A DNA stretch of 37,192 nt. It comes from Candidatus Moraniibacteriota bacterium (lineage in GTDB: Bacteria > Patescibacteriota > Minisyncoccia > Moranbacterales > GCA-2747515). Shown here one piece after another: positions 24,952 through 32,793 of this stretch. The notes under the pieces were generated by a model. That model was not told the DNA's origin. It searched no databases and saw nothing but the letters and a program-made list of their open reading frames with translations. The position numbers and the translations under genes are program-made. Every line of letters begins with the position of its first letter. The first letter of the stretch is position 1. The stretch spans positions 1 through 37,192 of the forward strand of contig JAGLWU010000015.1 of the NCBI GenBank assembly GCA_023133275.1. The letters are read 5' to 3'.

Positions 24952-25365
24952 ATGATAGACTCAATTAGTGATATGTTAACAAGAATTCGTAATGCACAAA
25001 AAGCTAGACATGATTTTGTGTTAATGTCTTTTTCAAATGTTAAAATGGCAATTGCCAAAGTTCTCAAATCAGAAGGATTCGTTTTGGATGTGGTTAAGGA
25101 AAAAAGTGAAGATAATGAAAAATTTGAAAACATTAAGATTATCTTGAAATATAAACAGTTATCTAGTACAAAATCAGAACCAATCATTGAAAGTATCAGG
25201 CAAGTTAGTAAACAAGGTCAGAGACGTTATGTTAGAAAAAACGATATTAATAAAGTAAAAAATGGATATGGCATTTCTGTCGTGTCGACATCGCAAGGAG
25301 TGATGAGTGGAAAAGATGCTAGAAAACGTGGATTAGGCGGTGAATTAATTTGTGAAGTTTGGTAA
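24952..25365 (+). CDS. rpsH: 30S ribosomal protein S8
   Basis: S8 binds helix 21 of 16S rRNA and in E. coli represses the spc operon. ATG 24952 gives a 137-aa protein, MIDSISDMLTRIRNAQKARHDFVLMSFSNVKMAIAKVLKSEGF, the expected N-terminus. The track start (24910) overlaps rpsN and is rejected. The C-terminus VVSTSQGVMSGKDARKRGLGGELICEVW is canonical. Confidence 0.98.
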   Translation: MIDSISDMLTRIRNAQKARHDFVLMSFSNVKMAIAKVLKSEGFVLDVVKEKSEDNEKFENIKIILKYKQLSSTKSEPIIESIRQVSKQGQRRYVRKNDINKVKNGYGISVVSTSQGVMSGKDARKRGLGGELICEVW

Positions 25366-25374
25366 TTAAAAAAT

Positions 25375-25917
25375 ATGAGTAGAATAGGTCAAAAACCAGT
25401 AGAAATTCCAAAAGAGGTTAATATAGAAATTTCCTCAGGAGTTATTAATGTAAAAGGTAATAAAGGTGAGTTATCTATGTTACTTCATGATTCAGTTTCT
25501 ATTAAAATAGAAGATGATTCCTTGACAGTTTCCAAGAAAAGAAATTCAAAAATTGCTCAGGCAATGAATGGAACAACTGTTCGTTTAATTCAAAATATGA
25601 TTACTGGAGTAAGTAAGGGATTTGAAAAAAAATTAGAGTTGAATGGGGTTGGTTTTAGAATGGCATTAAAAGGTAAACAAATAGATTTAGCTTTAGGTTT
25701 TTCTCATCCAGTTTTAGCTGATATTCCTGAAGGAATTAATGTTAATATTGAAGGGATGATAATGGTAATCTCAGGCATTGATAAACAAAAAGTGGGTCAG
25801 TTTGCTGCTGAAATTAGATCATTAAAACCAGTTGAGCCTTATAAAGGAAAAGGATTTAAATATGATGATGAAATTGTTCGTCGTAAGGAGGGTAAGAAAG
25901 CTGTAGCTTCAGCTTAA
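25375..25917 (+). CDS. rplF: 50S ribosomal protein L6
   Basis: L6 binds near the sarcin-ricin loop and GTPase centre. The 180 aa comprise two repeated domains. Marks: MSRIGQKPVEIPKEVNIEI, MNGTTVRLIQNMITGVSKGFEKKLELNGVGFRMALKGKQIDLALGFSHPV, GIDKQKVGQFAAEIRSLKPVEPYKGKGFKY and VRRKEGKKA. It starts 9 nt after rpsH, the shortest spacer in the operon. Confidence 0.99.
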   Translation: MSRIGQKPVEIPKEVNIEISSGVINVKGNKGELSMLLHDSVSIKIEDDSLTVSKKRNSKIAQAMNGTTVRLIQNMITGVSKGFEKKLELNGVGFRMALKGKQIDLALGFSHPVLADIPEGINVNIEGMIMVISGIDKQKVGQFAAEIRSLKPVEPYKGKGFKYDDEIVRRKEGKKAVASA

Positions 25918-25944
25918 TAATTTAAGAGCGTTTATAAAATAATT

Positions 25945-26295
25945 ATGAAACAGAAAACTCGTAACAATAAAAGATTATCTAGAGTCAGGCGGATTAGAGC
26001 GAAAATTAGCGGGACTGCGATTAAACCAAGAGTTAGAGTTTTTAGATCTCTTAAGTCTTTTTATACTCAAGTGATAGATGATGTTAATGGAAAAACTATT
26101 GTTCAAGCTAGTCTTAAAGATGTTAAAAATGCTAAAAATGATTTAGAAGGAGTTAAGAAATTAGGTGAGCTTTTGGTTGAAAAATGTTTGAAAAATGATA
26201 TTAAAGAAATTGTTTTTGATCGAGCTGGTTATAAATATCATGGTAAAGTCAAGGTTTTTGCTGATACTTTACGTTCAGGCGGGTTAAAATTTTAA
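25945..26295 (+). CDS. rplR: 50S ribosomal protein L18
   Basis: L18 carries 5S rRNA with L5. The 116 aa include RRIRAKISGTAIKPRVRVFRSLKSFYTQVIDDVNGKTIVQASL, VKKLGELLVEKCLKNDIKEIVFDRAGYKYHGKVKVFADTLRSGGLKF. Standard length and position. Confidence 0.98.
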   Translation: MKQKTRNNKRLSRVRRIRAKISGTAIKPRVRVFRSLKSFYTQVIDDVNGKTIVQASLKDVKNAKNDLEGVKKLGELLVEKCLKNDIKEIVFDRAGYKYHGKVKVFADTLRSGGLKF

Positions 26296-26309
26296 TTTTT
26301 ATTTAATTT

Positions 26310-26870
26310 ATGTCAAAGAATTTTAAAAAGAAAAAAGGAAATAGGAGACGTCCAAAGCCAGAATTTGAGCAAAAACTTTTGGATTTGGCTAGAGTTACTC
26401 GTGTTGTAAAAGGTGGACGTCGTTTTCGTTTTAGAGCTACAGTGGTTATTGGAAATCGCAAGGGGAAAGTTGGTGTTGGTGTATCTAAAGGAACGGATGT
26501 TTCTCAGGCAATTCAAAAGGCTTTTGCTGATGCTAAGAAAAATATGATTACTATTCAATTGCATGGAAATACTATTTTGCACGATATAAGACATAAGCTT
26601 GGTAGTGCTAGAATTTTATTAAAACCTGCTTCTGAGGGTAGAGGTATTATTGCTGGTGGAGCAGTTAGATCAGTTGTCGAATTAGCCGGTATTCGTGATA
26701 TTGTTTCTAAATCGTTAGGTACTAAAAATAAATTAAATGTTGCTCGAGCTACGATTGAAGCTTTGAATACTATTAAAAAAGTAGAGTTAGATAAAAGTGA
26801 AAAAGTAGATATTTTAGATAAAAAAGAAGATAAAAAAGTTGTTGAATCAAAGAAAAAATCTACTAAATAA
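26310..26870 (+). CDS. rpsE: 30S ribosomal protein S5 with lysine-rich C-terminal tail
   Basis: S5 acts in decoding fidelity and mRNA entry. The core is complete: LLDLARVTRVVKGGRRFRFRATVVIGNRKGKVGVGVSKGTDVSQAIQKAFADAKKN, GSARILLKPASEGRGIIAGGAVRSVVELAGIRDIVSKSLGTKNKLNVARATIEAL. About 30 extra charged residues (VELDKSEKVDILDKKEDKKVVESKKKSTK) follow. The next gene is rplO after 58 nt; rpmD (L30), normally between them, is absent, as known for CPR bacteria. Confidence 0.98.
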   Translation: MSKNFKKKKGNRRRPKPEFEQKLLDLARVTRVVKGGRRFRFRATVVIGNRKGKVGVGVSKGTDVSQAIQKAFADAKKNMITIQLHGNTILHDIRHKLGSARILLKPASEGRGIIAGGAVRSVVELAGIRDIVSKSLGTKNKLNVARATIEALNTIKKVELDKSEKVDILDKKEDKKVVESKKKSTK

Positions 26871-26928
26871 AAATTGTTTGTTATTATTTAAAATTAGAAA
26901 ATAAGATAAAGTATTTAAGAATAAATTT

Positions 26929-27369
26929 ATGCAAATTCATGAATTAAAAACTAAAGATAGAAAAACTTCTAAGCGAATCGGTAGAGGTGGTTGTCGTGGA
27001 ACTTATAGTGGGCGAGGTATGAACGGTCAGAAATCTAGGAGTGGTGGTAATGTGGATCCTCTTTTTGAGGGTGGGCGTCCTTCTTTGATTCAGCGTATGA
27101 AAAAGTTACGAGGATTTAAATCTATTCATCCCAAAAAGAATGTTATTACTTTATCTGATTTGGAAAATAATTTTTCTGAGGAGGAAACGGTTTCTCCTAT
27201 TTCTTTAATGGAGAAAAAAATGGTGAGAAAAAGATATTTGCGTGATGGAATTAAGGTAGTTGCTACTGGAGAGTTATCAAAAAAATTGGTTTTTTCTGGA
27301 GATATTTTATTGTCAAAAGGCGCTCGAGAAAGTATTGAAAAAGCTGGAGGTAAGATTTTAGAAGCTTAA
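26929..27369 (+). CDS. rplO: 50S ribosomal protein L15
   Basis: A late 50S assembly protein. The 146 aa contain KTSKRIGRGGCRGTYSGRGMNGQKSRSGGNVDPLFEGGRPSLIQRMKKLRGF and GDILLSKGARESIEKAGGKILEA. It is the last gene of this operon: a terminator follows, whereas in most bacteria (including many CPR) secY comes next. Confidence 0.98.
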   Translation: MQIHELKTKDRKTSKRIGRGGCRGTYSGRGMNGQKSRSGGNVDPLFEGGRPSLIQRMKKLRGFKSIHPKKNVITLSDLENNFSEEETVSPISLMEKKMVRKRYLRDGIKVVATGELSKKLVFSGDILLSKGARESIEKAGGKILEA

Positions 27370-27410
27370 AAAGAAGCTGAAGATAATATGTTAAATTTAG
27401 ATTTTTTTTA

Positions 27411-27440
27411 AGTCCTTGCTTATAGTGAGGACTTTTTTTT
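27411..27440 (+). terminator. terminator of the ribosomal protein operon
   Basis: AGTCCT (27411-27416) and AGGACT (27428-27433) form a stem around TGCTTATAGTG, followed by an 8-nt T-run. It closes the rplC-rplO unit. Confidence 0.85.
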
Positions 27441-27490
27441 CTGGAGATATTATTTAGGTATTTTAAAAAATTAAAAGTAATTGTATAATT

Positions 27491-27496
27491 TATAAT
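27491..27496 (+). promoter_or_regulatory. -10-like box next to the UPF0489-like gene start
   Basis: TATAAT ends 5 nt before the ATG at 27502, and a second TATAAT lies at 27484-27489. No clear -35. The spacing suggests a leaderless message, but the region is very AT-rich. Confidence 0.35.
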
Positions 27497-27501
27497 ACAA
27501 T

Positions 27502-28368
27502 ATGACTTATTATAATAAAGAGAAAATTTTAGAAAAGGATGTGTATATTACAGAAAGTCATCAAAATGTACTTTTACCTTGGTGGAAAAATTTTAATAAG
27601 TTTGGAAAAATGAATTTGATCACTATTGATACTCATACGGATACTGCTACGGCTTTTAGAGGAGAAATTAAAAATAAAATCGGTACAGAAGATTGTGAAC
27701 TGACTAAAGCAGAAATAGATAAAATTAAAAAAGATTGTGAAAAGGTAGAAAATAGGGAAAATTCTTTTTGTTATCAAAATTTAGAAAGTGATATTTTTTT
27801 GCAAAAGATATCAAAAAAAGTTCAGGAATATATAGAAAGTTTAAGTATTGATAAAATTGAGAATTTAAAGGAGATTGTATCAAATTTACGAAATGATGAG
27901 TATGTAGATTTTGCTGTTAGAAAAGATTTTTTTGATAAAGTTTTTGTAATATCAAATAATACAATAGAGCCACAAAAAATTCCTGAATTAGAGAAAAGGA
28001 TTTTTGGTACGGATGTGGATTTTTATAAATCGTGTGATGATGAAGAAATCACTGAACAAAAAACTAGTGAGGATAAATCATTATTAGAAGAAAATATTTT
28101 AAATCAATATTTAAAAGAATTAGAAGAAAAATCTGGCGTCTATCCTTTGTCAGATTCATACGTATTAGATATTGATTTAGATTTTTTTAAGTATAAAAAA
28201 TGGCTGAATCCTAAAAATTATAAAACTTTTTATCATTTAATTAAAAATGCAAAATATATCACTATTGCAATTGAGAGGGAGCATTTAAAAATAGAAAGTG
28301 GTGGTAAAGTAAATCCTGAAATTGCACTAGAAACAATAAAAAATCATATTAAAAAAGCTCAAAAATAG
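27502..28368 (+). CDS. UPF0489-like protein (arginase/deacetylase-like fold)
   Basis: 288 aa, soluble. The N-terminus has TESHQNVLLPWW followed by MNLITIDTHTDTATA. Near the C-terminus is SYVLDIDLDFFKYK. The paired I-D-x-H-x-D and D-I-D-x-D-x-F motifs are characteristic of UPF0489 (C5orf22-like) proteins, whose fold is related to arginases; the Asp/His residues could bind metal. The ~130 residues between are charged and helical. Substrate unknown. It stands alone between the operon terminator and dxr. Confidence 0.65.
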   Translation: MTYYNKEKILEKDVYITESHQNVLLPWWKNFNKFGKMNLITIDTHTDTATAFRGEIKNKIGTEDCELTKAEIDKIKKDCEKVENRENSFCYQNLESDIFLQKISKKVQEYIESLSIDKIENLKEIVSNLRNDEYVDFAVRKDFFDKVFVISNNTIEPQKIPELEKRIFGTDVDFYKSCDDEEITEQKTSEDKSLLEENILNQYLKELEEKSGVYPLSDSYVLDIDLDFFKYKKWLNPKNYKTFYHLIKNAKYITIAIEREHLKIESGGKVNPEIALETIKNHIKKAQK

Positions 28369-28443
28369 TAAATCTAGTTTTAATATACAGACAATCTTTA
28401 AATTTTTTGTTATTATGAAAACACAATTATTAAAGTCAAAAAT

Positions 28444-29556
28444 ATGAAAAAAATAATAATTCTTGGAGCTACTGGATCAGTGGGAAAATCTACTTTTAAC
28501 GTTGTTCGTAGAAATCCTGATAAGTTTCAAATTGTGGGGGCTTCGGCTCATAGTAATTTTTCTGATTTAAAAAAACTTGCTTCAGAATTCAAAATCCCTT
28601 TTCTTTTTAATACTAAAGAAAAAAACATTGAAAACTTTTCAGATTTTGTTAAGCAGTGCGAGCCTGATATTATTTTAAATGCAATCACAGGATTTGCAGG
28701 TTTAGAATATTCAATGGAAATTTTAAAAAACAAAGTTCCTTTGGCTTTGGCAAATAAAGAAAGTTTAGTGGCTGGTGGTGAGATTTTAATGCAACTTTCT
28801 CGAGAAATGAAAATGCCAATTTTACCAGTTGATTCTGAACATTCTGCTATTTTTCAATGTTTATTAAATTCTTCAAACTTTTCTGAAAATCGATCTAATT
28901 CGTTTAATAAAATACTATTAACTTGTTCAGGTGGACCATTTTATGGAAAAACTAATGATGAATTGCAAAATGTAACACGAGAAAATGCACTTGCTCATCC
29001 GAACTGGTCAATGGGAGCGAAGATTTCAATTGATTCGGCTACTTTGGCAAATAAATGTTTAGAATTTTTTGAGGCGATGCATCTTTTTAATGCAAGTAAA
29101 GATCAAGTTGAAATCGTGATTCATCGTGAATCGATTGTGCATTCGATGGTGGAGTTTCCAGATTCTTCAGTTATTGCACAGCTTTCTCCACCGACGATGG
29201 AATTGCCGATTGCGTTTGCTTTGAATTTTCCAGATAGATTAGATTGTGATATTTCTCGACAAAGTTTTAAAAATCTTGATCTTAGTTTTCGTGAGCCTGA
29301 TAAAAAAGTTTTTCGTACGTTGGAAATTTTAGAGGTTTGTGCGGAGAATATGCAGAATTATCCAATTGTTTTTAATGCTGCGAATGAGGTTGTGGTCGCT
29401 GAATTTTTAGCAGGAAAAATTAAATTTATTGATATTTTTGATAAGTTAGCTCAAGTTATTGATGGTGTAAAATTAGAAACAGTTGATTCAGTAGAAAAGA
29501 TTTTTGAGATTGATGAGGGGGCGAGGAAGGTTACGAGAGAAATATTAAGTAAGTAA
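28444..29556 (+). CDS. dxr: 1-deoxy-D-xylulose 5-phosphate reductoisomerase
   Basis: Makes 2-C-methyl-D-erythritol 4-P, the committed step of the MEP isoprenoid pathway, using NADPH and a divalent metal. The 370 aa show GATGSVGKST (8-17, NADPH), ALANKESLVAGGEIL, VDSEHSAIFQCL (metal site), LTCSGGPF, HPNWSMGAKISIDSATLANKCLE and the C-terminal helical domain with FNAANEVVVAEFL. A TATTAT -10-like box lies at 28411-28416. No other MEP gene is in the window, but two prenyltransferases are encoded downstream. Confidence 0.98.
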   Translation: MKKIIILGATGSVGKSTFNVVRRNPDKFQIVGASAHSNFSDLKKLASEFKIPFLFNTKEKNIENFSDFVKQCEPDIILNAITGFAGLEYSMEILKNKVPLALANKESLVAGGEILMQLSREMKMPILPVDSEHSAIFQCLLNSSNFSENRSNSFNKILLTCSGGPFYGKTNDELQNVTRENALAHPNWSMGAKISIDSATLANKCLEFFEAMHLFNASKDQVEIVIHRESIVHSMVEFPDSSVIAQLSPPTMELPIAFALNFPDRLDCDISRQSFKNLDLSFREPDKKVFRTLEILEVCAENMQNYPIVFNAANEVVVAEFLAGKIKFIDIFDKLAQVIDGVKLETVDSVEKIFEIDEGARKVTREILSK

Positions 29557-29566
29557 TTTTTGGTGT

Positions 29567-30010
29567 ATGAAAAAAAGTTTATTAATTATACTTTTAGTAA
29601 GTGTCTCTATTTCTATCTTTTATGTTATTTTTTTAAATAGTAAAAGCAGAACTTTTAAAAAAGTAAAAGAATTAAATTCGATTTTATTAGAAAATGGGGT
29701 TGTTGATGAAAATATTAATTGGCATTGTCTATCAGATATTGAAAATAAAAGTTTTGAGTCAAGTGATCTTATTAAAAATCTTAAAAAAGAAAGACTTGTA
29801 GATGTAGAATGTTTTAATTATCCTGAAGGAGTAGGTATTGCTTATGAGTTTGAAATTTCAAAGGAGAAAGGTTATTATTTTATTTTTGCTGAAAAAGAAG
29901 GGCGATTAGAACGATTGAGAGGTTATGAACAATTTATCGATTGTGTAAAACAGAAAAAAATTAATAATAATTGGATTTTGTCTGAAATAAATTATAACTG
30001 TAATAATTAA
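29567..30010 (+). CDS. small membrane-anchored hypothetical protein
   Basis: Family not recognised. 147 aa: MKKS start and one hydrophobic helix (about residues 4-24, LLIILLVSVSISIFYVIFL), then a soluble domain with four Cys (HCLSD, ECFN, DCVK, YNCNN) that could pair in disulfides outside the cell. It starts 10 nt after dxr and ends 2 nt before the amidotransferase gene, so the three are probably one transcript. Confidence 0.6.
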   Translation: MKKSLLIILLVSVSISIFYVIFLNSKSRTFKKVKELNSILLENGVVDENINWHCLSDIENKSFESSDLIKNLKKERLVDVECFNYPEGVGIAYEFEISKEKGYYFIFAEKEGRLERLRGYEQFIDCVKQKKINNNWILSEINYNCNN

Positions 30011-30012
30011 GT

Positions 30013-30765
30013 ATGTATTTTATGAAAAAGAAAATTTTAGTTTTACAATTTAGACCAGAAGATCTTGCTTCAGATAATGAATTTGAAGAGGCGATTTTAA
30101 AGTTTGGAAATTTGAAAAATGATGAGGTGCATAGAATTAGACTTGAGCGTGGAAATATGCCAGAGATTAATTTAGATGATTACTGTGGAGTGATTGCTTG
30201 TGGTGGACCACATAATGTTAGTGATCCAATTGAAAAACAATCTGAAAGTCAAATTAAATCTGAGAAAAAATATTCTGAAATTATTAAAAAAGTAATTGAG
30301 GAGGACATGTTATTTTTGAGTATTTGTTACATAGGTGTTTTAAACAAAATTTGTGGAGGTAATGTTTCAAAAGAAAAATATTCTGAAGATCCATCGGTTG
30401 TTGAAATTGCATTAACAGAAGAAGGGAAAAATGATAAAATTACAAAAGGAATTCCTGATGAATTTCGAGCTATTGTGGCACATAAAGAAGCTTGTCAAAA
30501 TGTTGGTGAAAATACAGTGATTTTAGCAAAATCTGAAACATGTCCATTTGAATTGATGAGAACTAAAAATAATATTTACGCTTGTCAGTTTCATCCTGAT
30601 TTAGATGTGGCTGGTTTAGAATTTAGGTTGAATATTTATAAAAATTATGGATATTGTTCTCCTGACGAAGTTGATGAGATTGTTGGCGGAATGAAAGGTG
30701 AAAATGTTTCTAACGCTCTAAAGATTTTAACTAATTTTATTGAATTTTGTAGGGAAATTGAGTAG
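30013..30765 (+). CDS. class I glutamine amidotransferase, GuaA-N-like, stand-alone
   Basis: A triad-type (Cys-His-Glu) GATase1 domain of about 250 aa with no synthetase domain attached. Visible are CGGPHNVSD, the nucleophile elbow LSICYIG (Cys105), IVAHKEAC and the YACQFHPDLD region (His194). Two points are unusual: the elbow has Ile before the Cys instead of Gly (G-x-C-x-G is usual), and the residue after HP is Asp196 rather than Glu. It could still be active, or it could be a binding protein. ATG 30022 (MKKKILV) is an alternative start. It likely forms a transcription unit with dxr and the small anchored protein. Confidence 0.75.
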   Translation: MYFMKKKILVLQFRPEDLASDNEFEEAILKFGNLKNDEVHRIRLERGNMPEINLDDYCGVIACGGPHNVSDPIEKQSESQIKSEKKYSEIIKKVIEEDMLFLSICYIGVLNKICGGNVSKEKYSEDPSVVEIALTEEGKNDKITKGIPDEFRAIVAHKEACQNVGENTVILAKSETCPFELMRTKNNIYACQFHPDLDVAGLEFRLNIYKNYGYCSPDEVDEIVGGMKGENVSNALKILTNFIEFCREIE

Positions 30766-30853
30766 ATTTAGAAAGAAAAAATTTTGATTTAAAAAACAGC
30801 ATTACTTTTAATGTAATAATTTTTGAAAATTTAATTAATTTGTAGTTTAAAAT

Positions 30854-31750
30854 ATGGTAGACAAAACACAATACATTTGGATTGATGGTGAGATGAAAAA
30901 ACTTTCAGAAAGTAAAGTGCCTTTTTTGACACACAGTTTTCATTATGGATCAGGTGTTTTCGAGGGAATTAGATGTTATAAAACTGAAAATGGTCGGGCG
31001 ATTTTTCGACTGAGTGATCATATTGAAAGATTATTTTTTTCTGCTGAAACCATGGGTTTAAAAATTAACTTTTCACAAAAAGAAATTGAAGAAGTTATAA
31101 AAAAATTAATTAAAAAAAATAATCTTGAGGAATGTTATATTCGACCGTTGATTTGGCATGGTGAGAAAATGGGCATGGATCCAGTGGACACTCCTGTTCA
31201 TTTTGGAATTGCGGTTTGGGAGTGGACTAAATATTTAAAAAAAGATGAGGTGAAAGTTGGGATTTCTAAAGTTATGAAAACTCATCCGCAGACAACTGTT
31301 TTGGGTGCTAAAATTTCTGGGCATTATGTTAATTCTGTTTTAGCATCTCGTGAGACTAAAAGTAGAGGTTTCGATGAGGGTTTACTTTTGGATTTTGAGG
31401 GAAATATTGCAGAGGGTCCAGTGGAAAATATTATTTTTTGTAAAGGTAAGGAAATTCATACTCCAACCATTAAATCTATTTTACCAGGATTGACTCGGGC
31501 AAGTGTTTTGACGATTGCAGAGGATTTGGGTTATAAAATTTTTGAACGAGATATTAAACCAGAAGAATTAAAAGATTTTGATGAAGCTTTTTTTGTGGGA
31601 ACTGCTGTAGAAATTAATTCTATTGCAAGTATTGATGATTTTTATTTTACTGGAAAGGATGGCAAGACTTTTAAAAAATTGAAAGAAATTTTTGTTCAAG
31701 TTATTCATGGGGAAAATGATAAGTATGAAAAATGGTTGAGCAGGTTGTAA
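30854..31750 (+). CDS. ilvE: branched-chain amino acid aminotransferase
   Basis: Class IV PLP aminotransferase moving amino groups between Leu/Ile/Val and 2-oxoglutarate. The 298 aa show YIWIDGEMKKLSESKVPFLTHSFHYGSGVFEGIRCYKT, ECYIRPLIW, LGAKISGHYVNSVLASRE (the Lys is the likely PLP Schiff-base residue), ISEGP-like NIAEGPVENI, SILPGLTRASVLTIAEDLGY and FVGTAVEINSI. No other branched-chain biosynthetic gene is nearby; it may interconvert imported amino acids. D-amino-acid transaminase is a less likely alternative. Confidence 0.93.
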   Translation: MVDKTQYIWIDGEMKKLSESKVPFLTHSFHYGSGVFEGIRCYKTENGRAIFRLSDHIERLFFSAETMGLKINFSQKEIEEVIKKLIKKNNLEECYIRPLIWHGEKMGMDPVDTPVHFGIAVWEWTKYLKKDEVKVGISKVMKTHPQTTVLGAKISGHYVNSVLASRETKSRGFDEGLLLDFEGNIAEGPVENIIFCKGKEIHTPTIKSILPGLTRASVLTIAEDLGYKIFERDIKPEELKDFDEAFFVGTAVEINSIASIDDFYFTGKDGKTFKKLKEIFVQVIHGENDKYEKWLSRL

Positions 31751-31833
31751 TTTTTTTAAAAGTAAAATATTTCTTGAATTTTTATAGAAATAGATTTAAA
31801 ACTTGTTTTTGAAAATATAAAAATTGTAAAAGG

Positions 31834-31861
31834 TTGATTTTTTCTGTGTTTTTGGTATTAT
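31834..31861 (+). promoter_or_regulatory. candidate promoter of tRNA-Glu
   Basis: TTGATT (31834-31839), 16 nt, TATTAT (31856-31861), about 28 nt before the tRNA. Confidence 0.5.
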
Positions 31862-31889
31862 TGATTGTATTGATATTAATATTAATTTA

Positions 31890-31961
31890 GGTCCCATCGT
31901 CTAGCGGCTAGGACATCAGGTTCTCATCCTGAAAACCGGAGTTCGATTCTCCGTGGGATCA
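31890..31961 (+). tRNA. tRNA-Glu (anticodon CTC)
   Basis: Cloverleaf: acceptor GGTCCCA/TGGGATC, D-arm GTC..GGAC, anticodon loop TTCTCAT (CTC), T-arm CGGAG-TTCGATT-CTCCG, discriminator A. The 3' CCA is not encoded (CAT follows). A CTC anticodon reads only GAG, so a TTC tRNA-Glu should exist elsewhere. Confidence 0.96.
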
Positions 31962-31970
31962 CATTTTTTA

Positions 31971-31998
31971 AAACTATCTTGAGAGAGGTAGTTTTTTT
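31971..31998 (+). terminator. terminator of tRNA-Glu
   Basis: AAACTATCT (31971-31979) pairs with AGGTAGTTT (31986-31994) around TGAGAG, followed by a T-run. Confidence 0.8.
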
Positions 31999-32034
31999 AT
32001 TTTAAAATTAAGTTTGAAGTTTTGTGATTTTCTT

Positions 32035-32094
32035 TGGGGGATTCTTCATTGCATAAATTTTTTTACAAAAAATTTATTACGTTCAGAATGACAG
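32035..32094 (+). repeat. palindromic intergenic repeat A, copy 1
   Basis: Begins TGGGGGATTCTTCA and ends TTCAGAATGACAG. The centre is a perfect 11-bp palindrome, ATAAATTTTTT-TAC-AAAAAATTTAT, and ATTCT/AGAAT extend the stem. A second copy is at 36383-36440, and a degenerate one may lie near 32711-32756. Confidence 0.8.
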
Positions 32095-32131
32095 TAAACT
32101 GGGATGACGGAAAATTTAAATGATAGAAAAT

Positions 32132-32212
32132 TGTAGGGGCAATGCCTTGTGCCTACCCATGTAATAAACTTTAAGTTTTACGATAGGGCGACCATAAGGG
32201 ATCGTCCCTACA
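32132..32212 (+). repeat. MITE/REP-like element B with inverted termini
   Basis: Inverted ends TGTAGGGGC ... GTCCCTACA enclose about 63 nt, each end forming its own imperfect hairpin (GGGGCAATGCCTTGTGCC; GGGCGACCATAAGGGATCGTCCC). This GTAGGGGCGACC-type sequence is a small repeat seen in unrelated bacterial genomes. A decayed fragment (TATAGGGGCTTGCTAG) occupies the same place in the second composite, near 36464. Confidence 0.75.
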
Positions 32213-32228
32213 GAATTCTTAAATTTTT

Positions 32229-32249
32229 AAAAGCCCGTGCGGCTAGCAC
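32229..32249 (+). repeat. dispersed intergenic hairpin repeat, copy 5
   Basis: AAAAGCCCGTGCGGCTAGCA..., one A shorter and with one G-to-T change in the loop. It is the third module of the composite repeat at 32035-32249. Confidence 0.85.
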
Positions 32250-32298
32250 AAAAAATATTTTAAAAAATGCTTTAAAGGGAAAAATTTGCTATACTTAT

Positions 32299-32326
32299 TG
32301 GGTAAAGTTTTTTATTTTTTTATAAT
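32299..32326 (+). promoter_or_regulatory. candidate leaderless-type promoter of the CBU_0592-like gene
   Basis: TTGGGT (32299-32304), 16 nt, TATAAT (32321-32326). The ATG at 32333 lies at the expected transcription start. Confidence 0.5.
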
Positions 32327-32332
32327 AAATTT

Positions 32333-32584
32333 ATGGATATTATTGAAATTATTGGGATTTCAGGAATGGTTTTAATTTTGGTGTTTTTCTTTTTGAATCA
32401 AATTAAGAAAATATCGCAAGATAGTTTAATTTACGATTTGGGAAATTTATTGGGTGCGGGTCTGTTGAGTTTGTATGCTTTTCAGATTGACAGTATTCCT
32501 TTTTTAATTTTAAATTTATTATGGTCATTTATTGCTCTTCGTGATATAATTCAGGGAATTAGAAAATTTAGGAAGAATAATTGA
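32333..32584 (+). CDS. small CBU_0592-like membrane protein
   Basis: 83 aa with three hydrophobic helices (about residues 4-23, 36-51 and 54-70). The pattern IGISGMVLILVFFFLNQ, SLIYDLGNLLGAGLLSLYA and FLILNLLWSFIALRDI fits the CBU_0592-like family of small membrane proteins of unknown function. It is the only gene in the window ending in TGA. Reading through would add 17 residues to the next TAG, but the family length fits the TGA as a true stop. Confidence 0.75.
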   Translation: MDIIEIIGISGMVLILVFFFLNQIKKISQDSLIYDLGNLLGAGLLSLYAFQIDSIPFLILNLLWSFIALRDIIQGIRKFRKNN

Positions 32585-32793
32585 TTTTTAGAATATTTTG
32601 AAAAATGTAGTGTATTTTTAGATTTTAAAATTTAGTAATATTTCGGAATTGGTGGTTTTTGAAACATTACTTTCGATAGAGAACAATTTAAAATAATTAA
32701 GACTTCAGATAAATTTTGTATTTTTTTTCGAAAAACAAAAAATTTTCTGTAATGACAAAAGTGAAAGTTTTAAAATTTAAGTAAATTAATTTT
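32585..32793. other. 209-nt AT-rich spacer with a possible decayed repeat A
   Basis: No gene seen. Around 32711-32756 the string TTTTTTTTCGAAAAACAAAAAATTTTC and the following TGTAATGACA resemble the centre and right end of repeat A (TTCAGAATGACA) in a decayed form. Confidence 0.35.

Noticed and set aside
32582-32584. TGA as a sense codon (code 4 or 25)
   Set aside because: All conserved genes are full length with TAA/TAG stops and no internal TGA, and the protein ending here has normal family length. One TGA is not evidence of reassignment.
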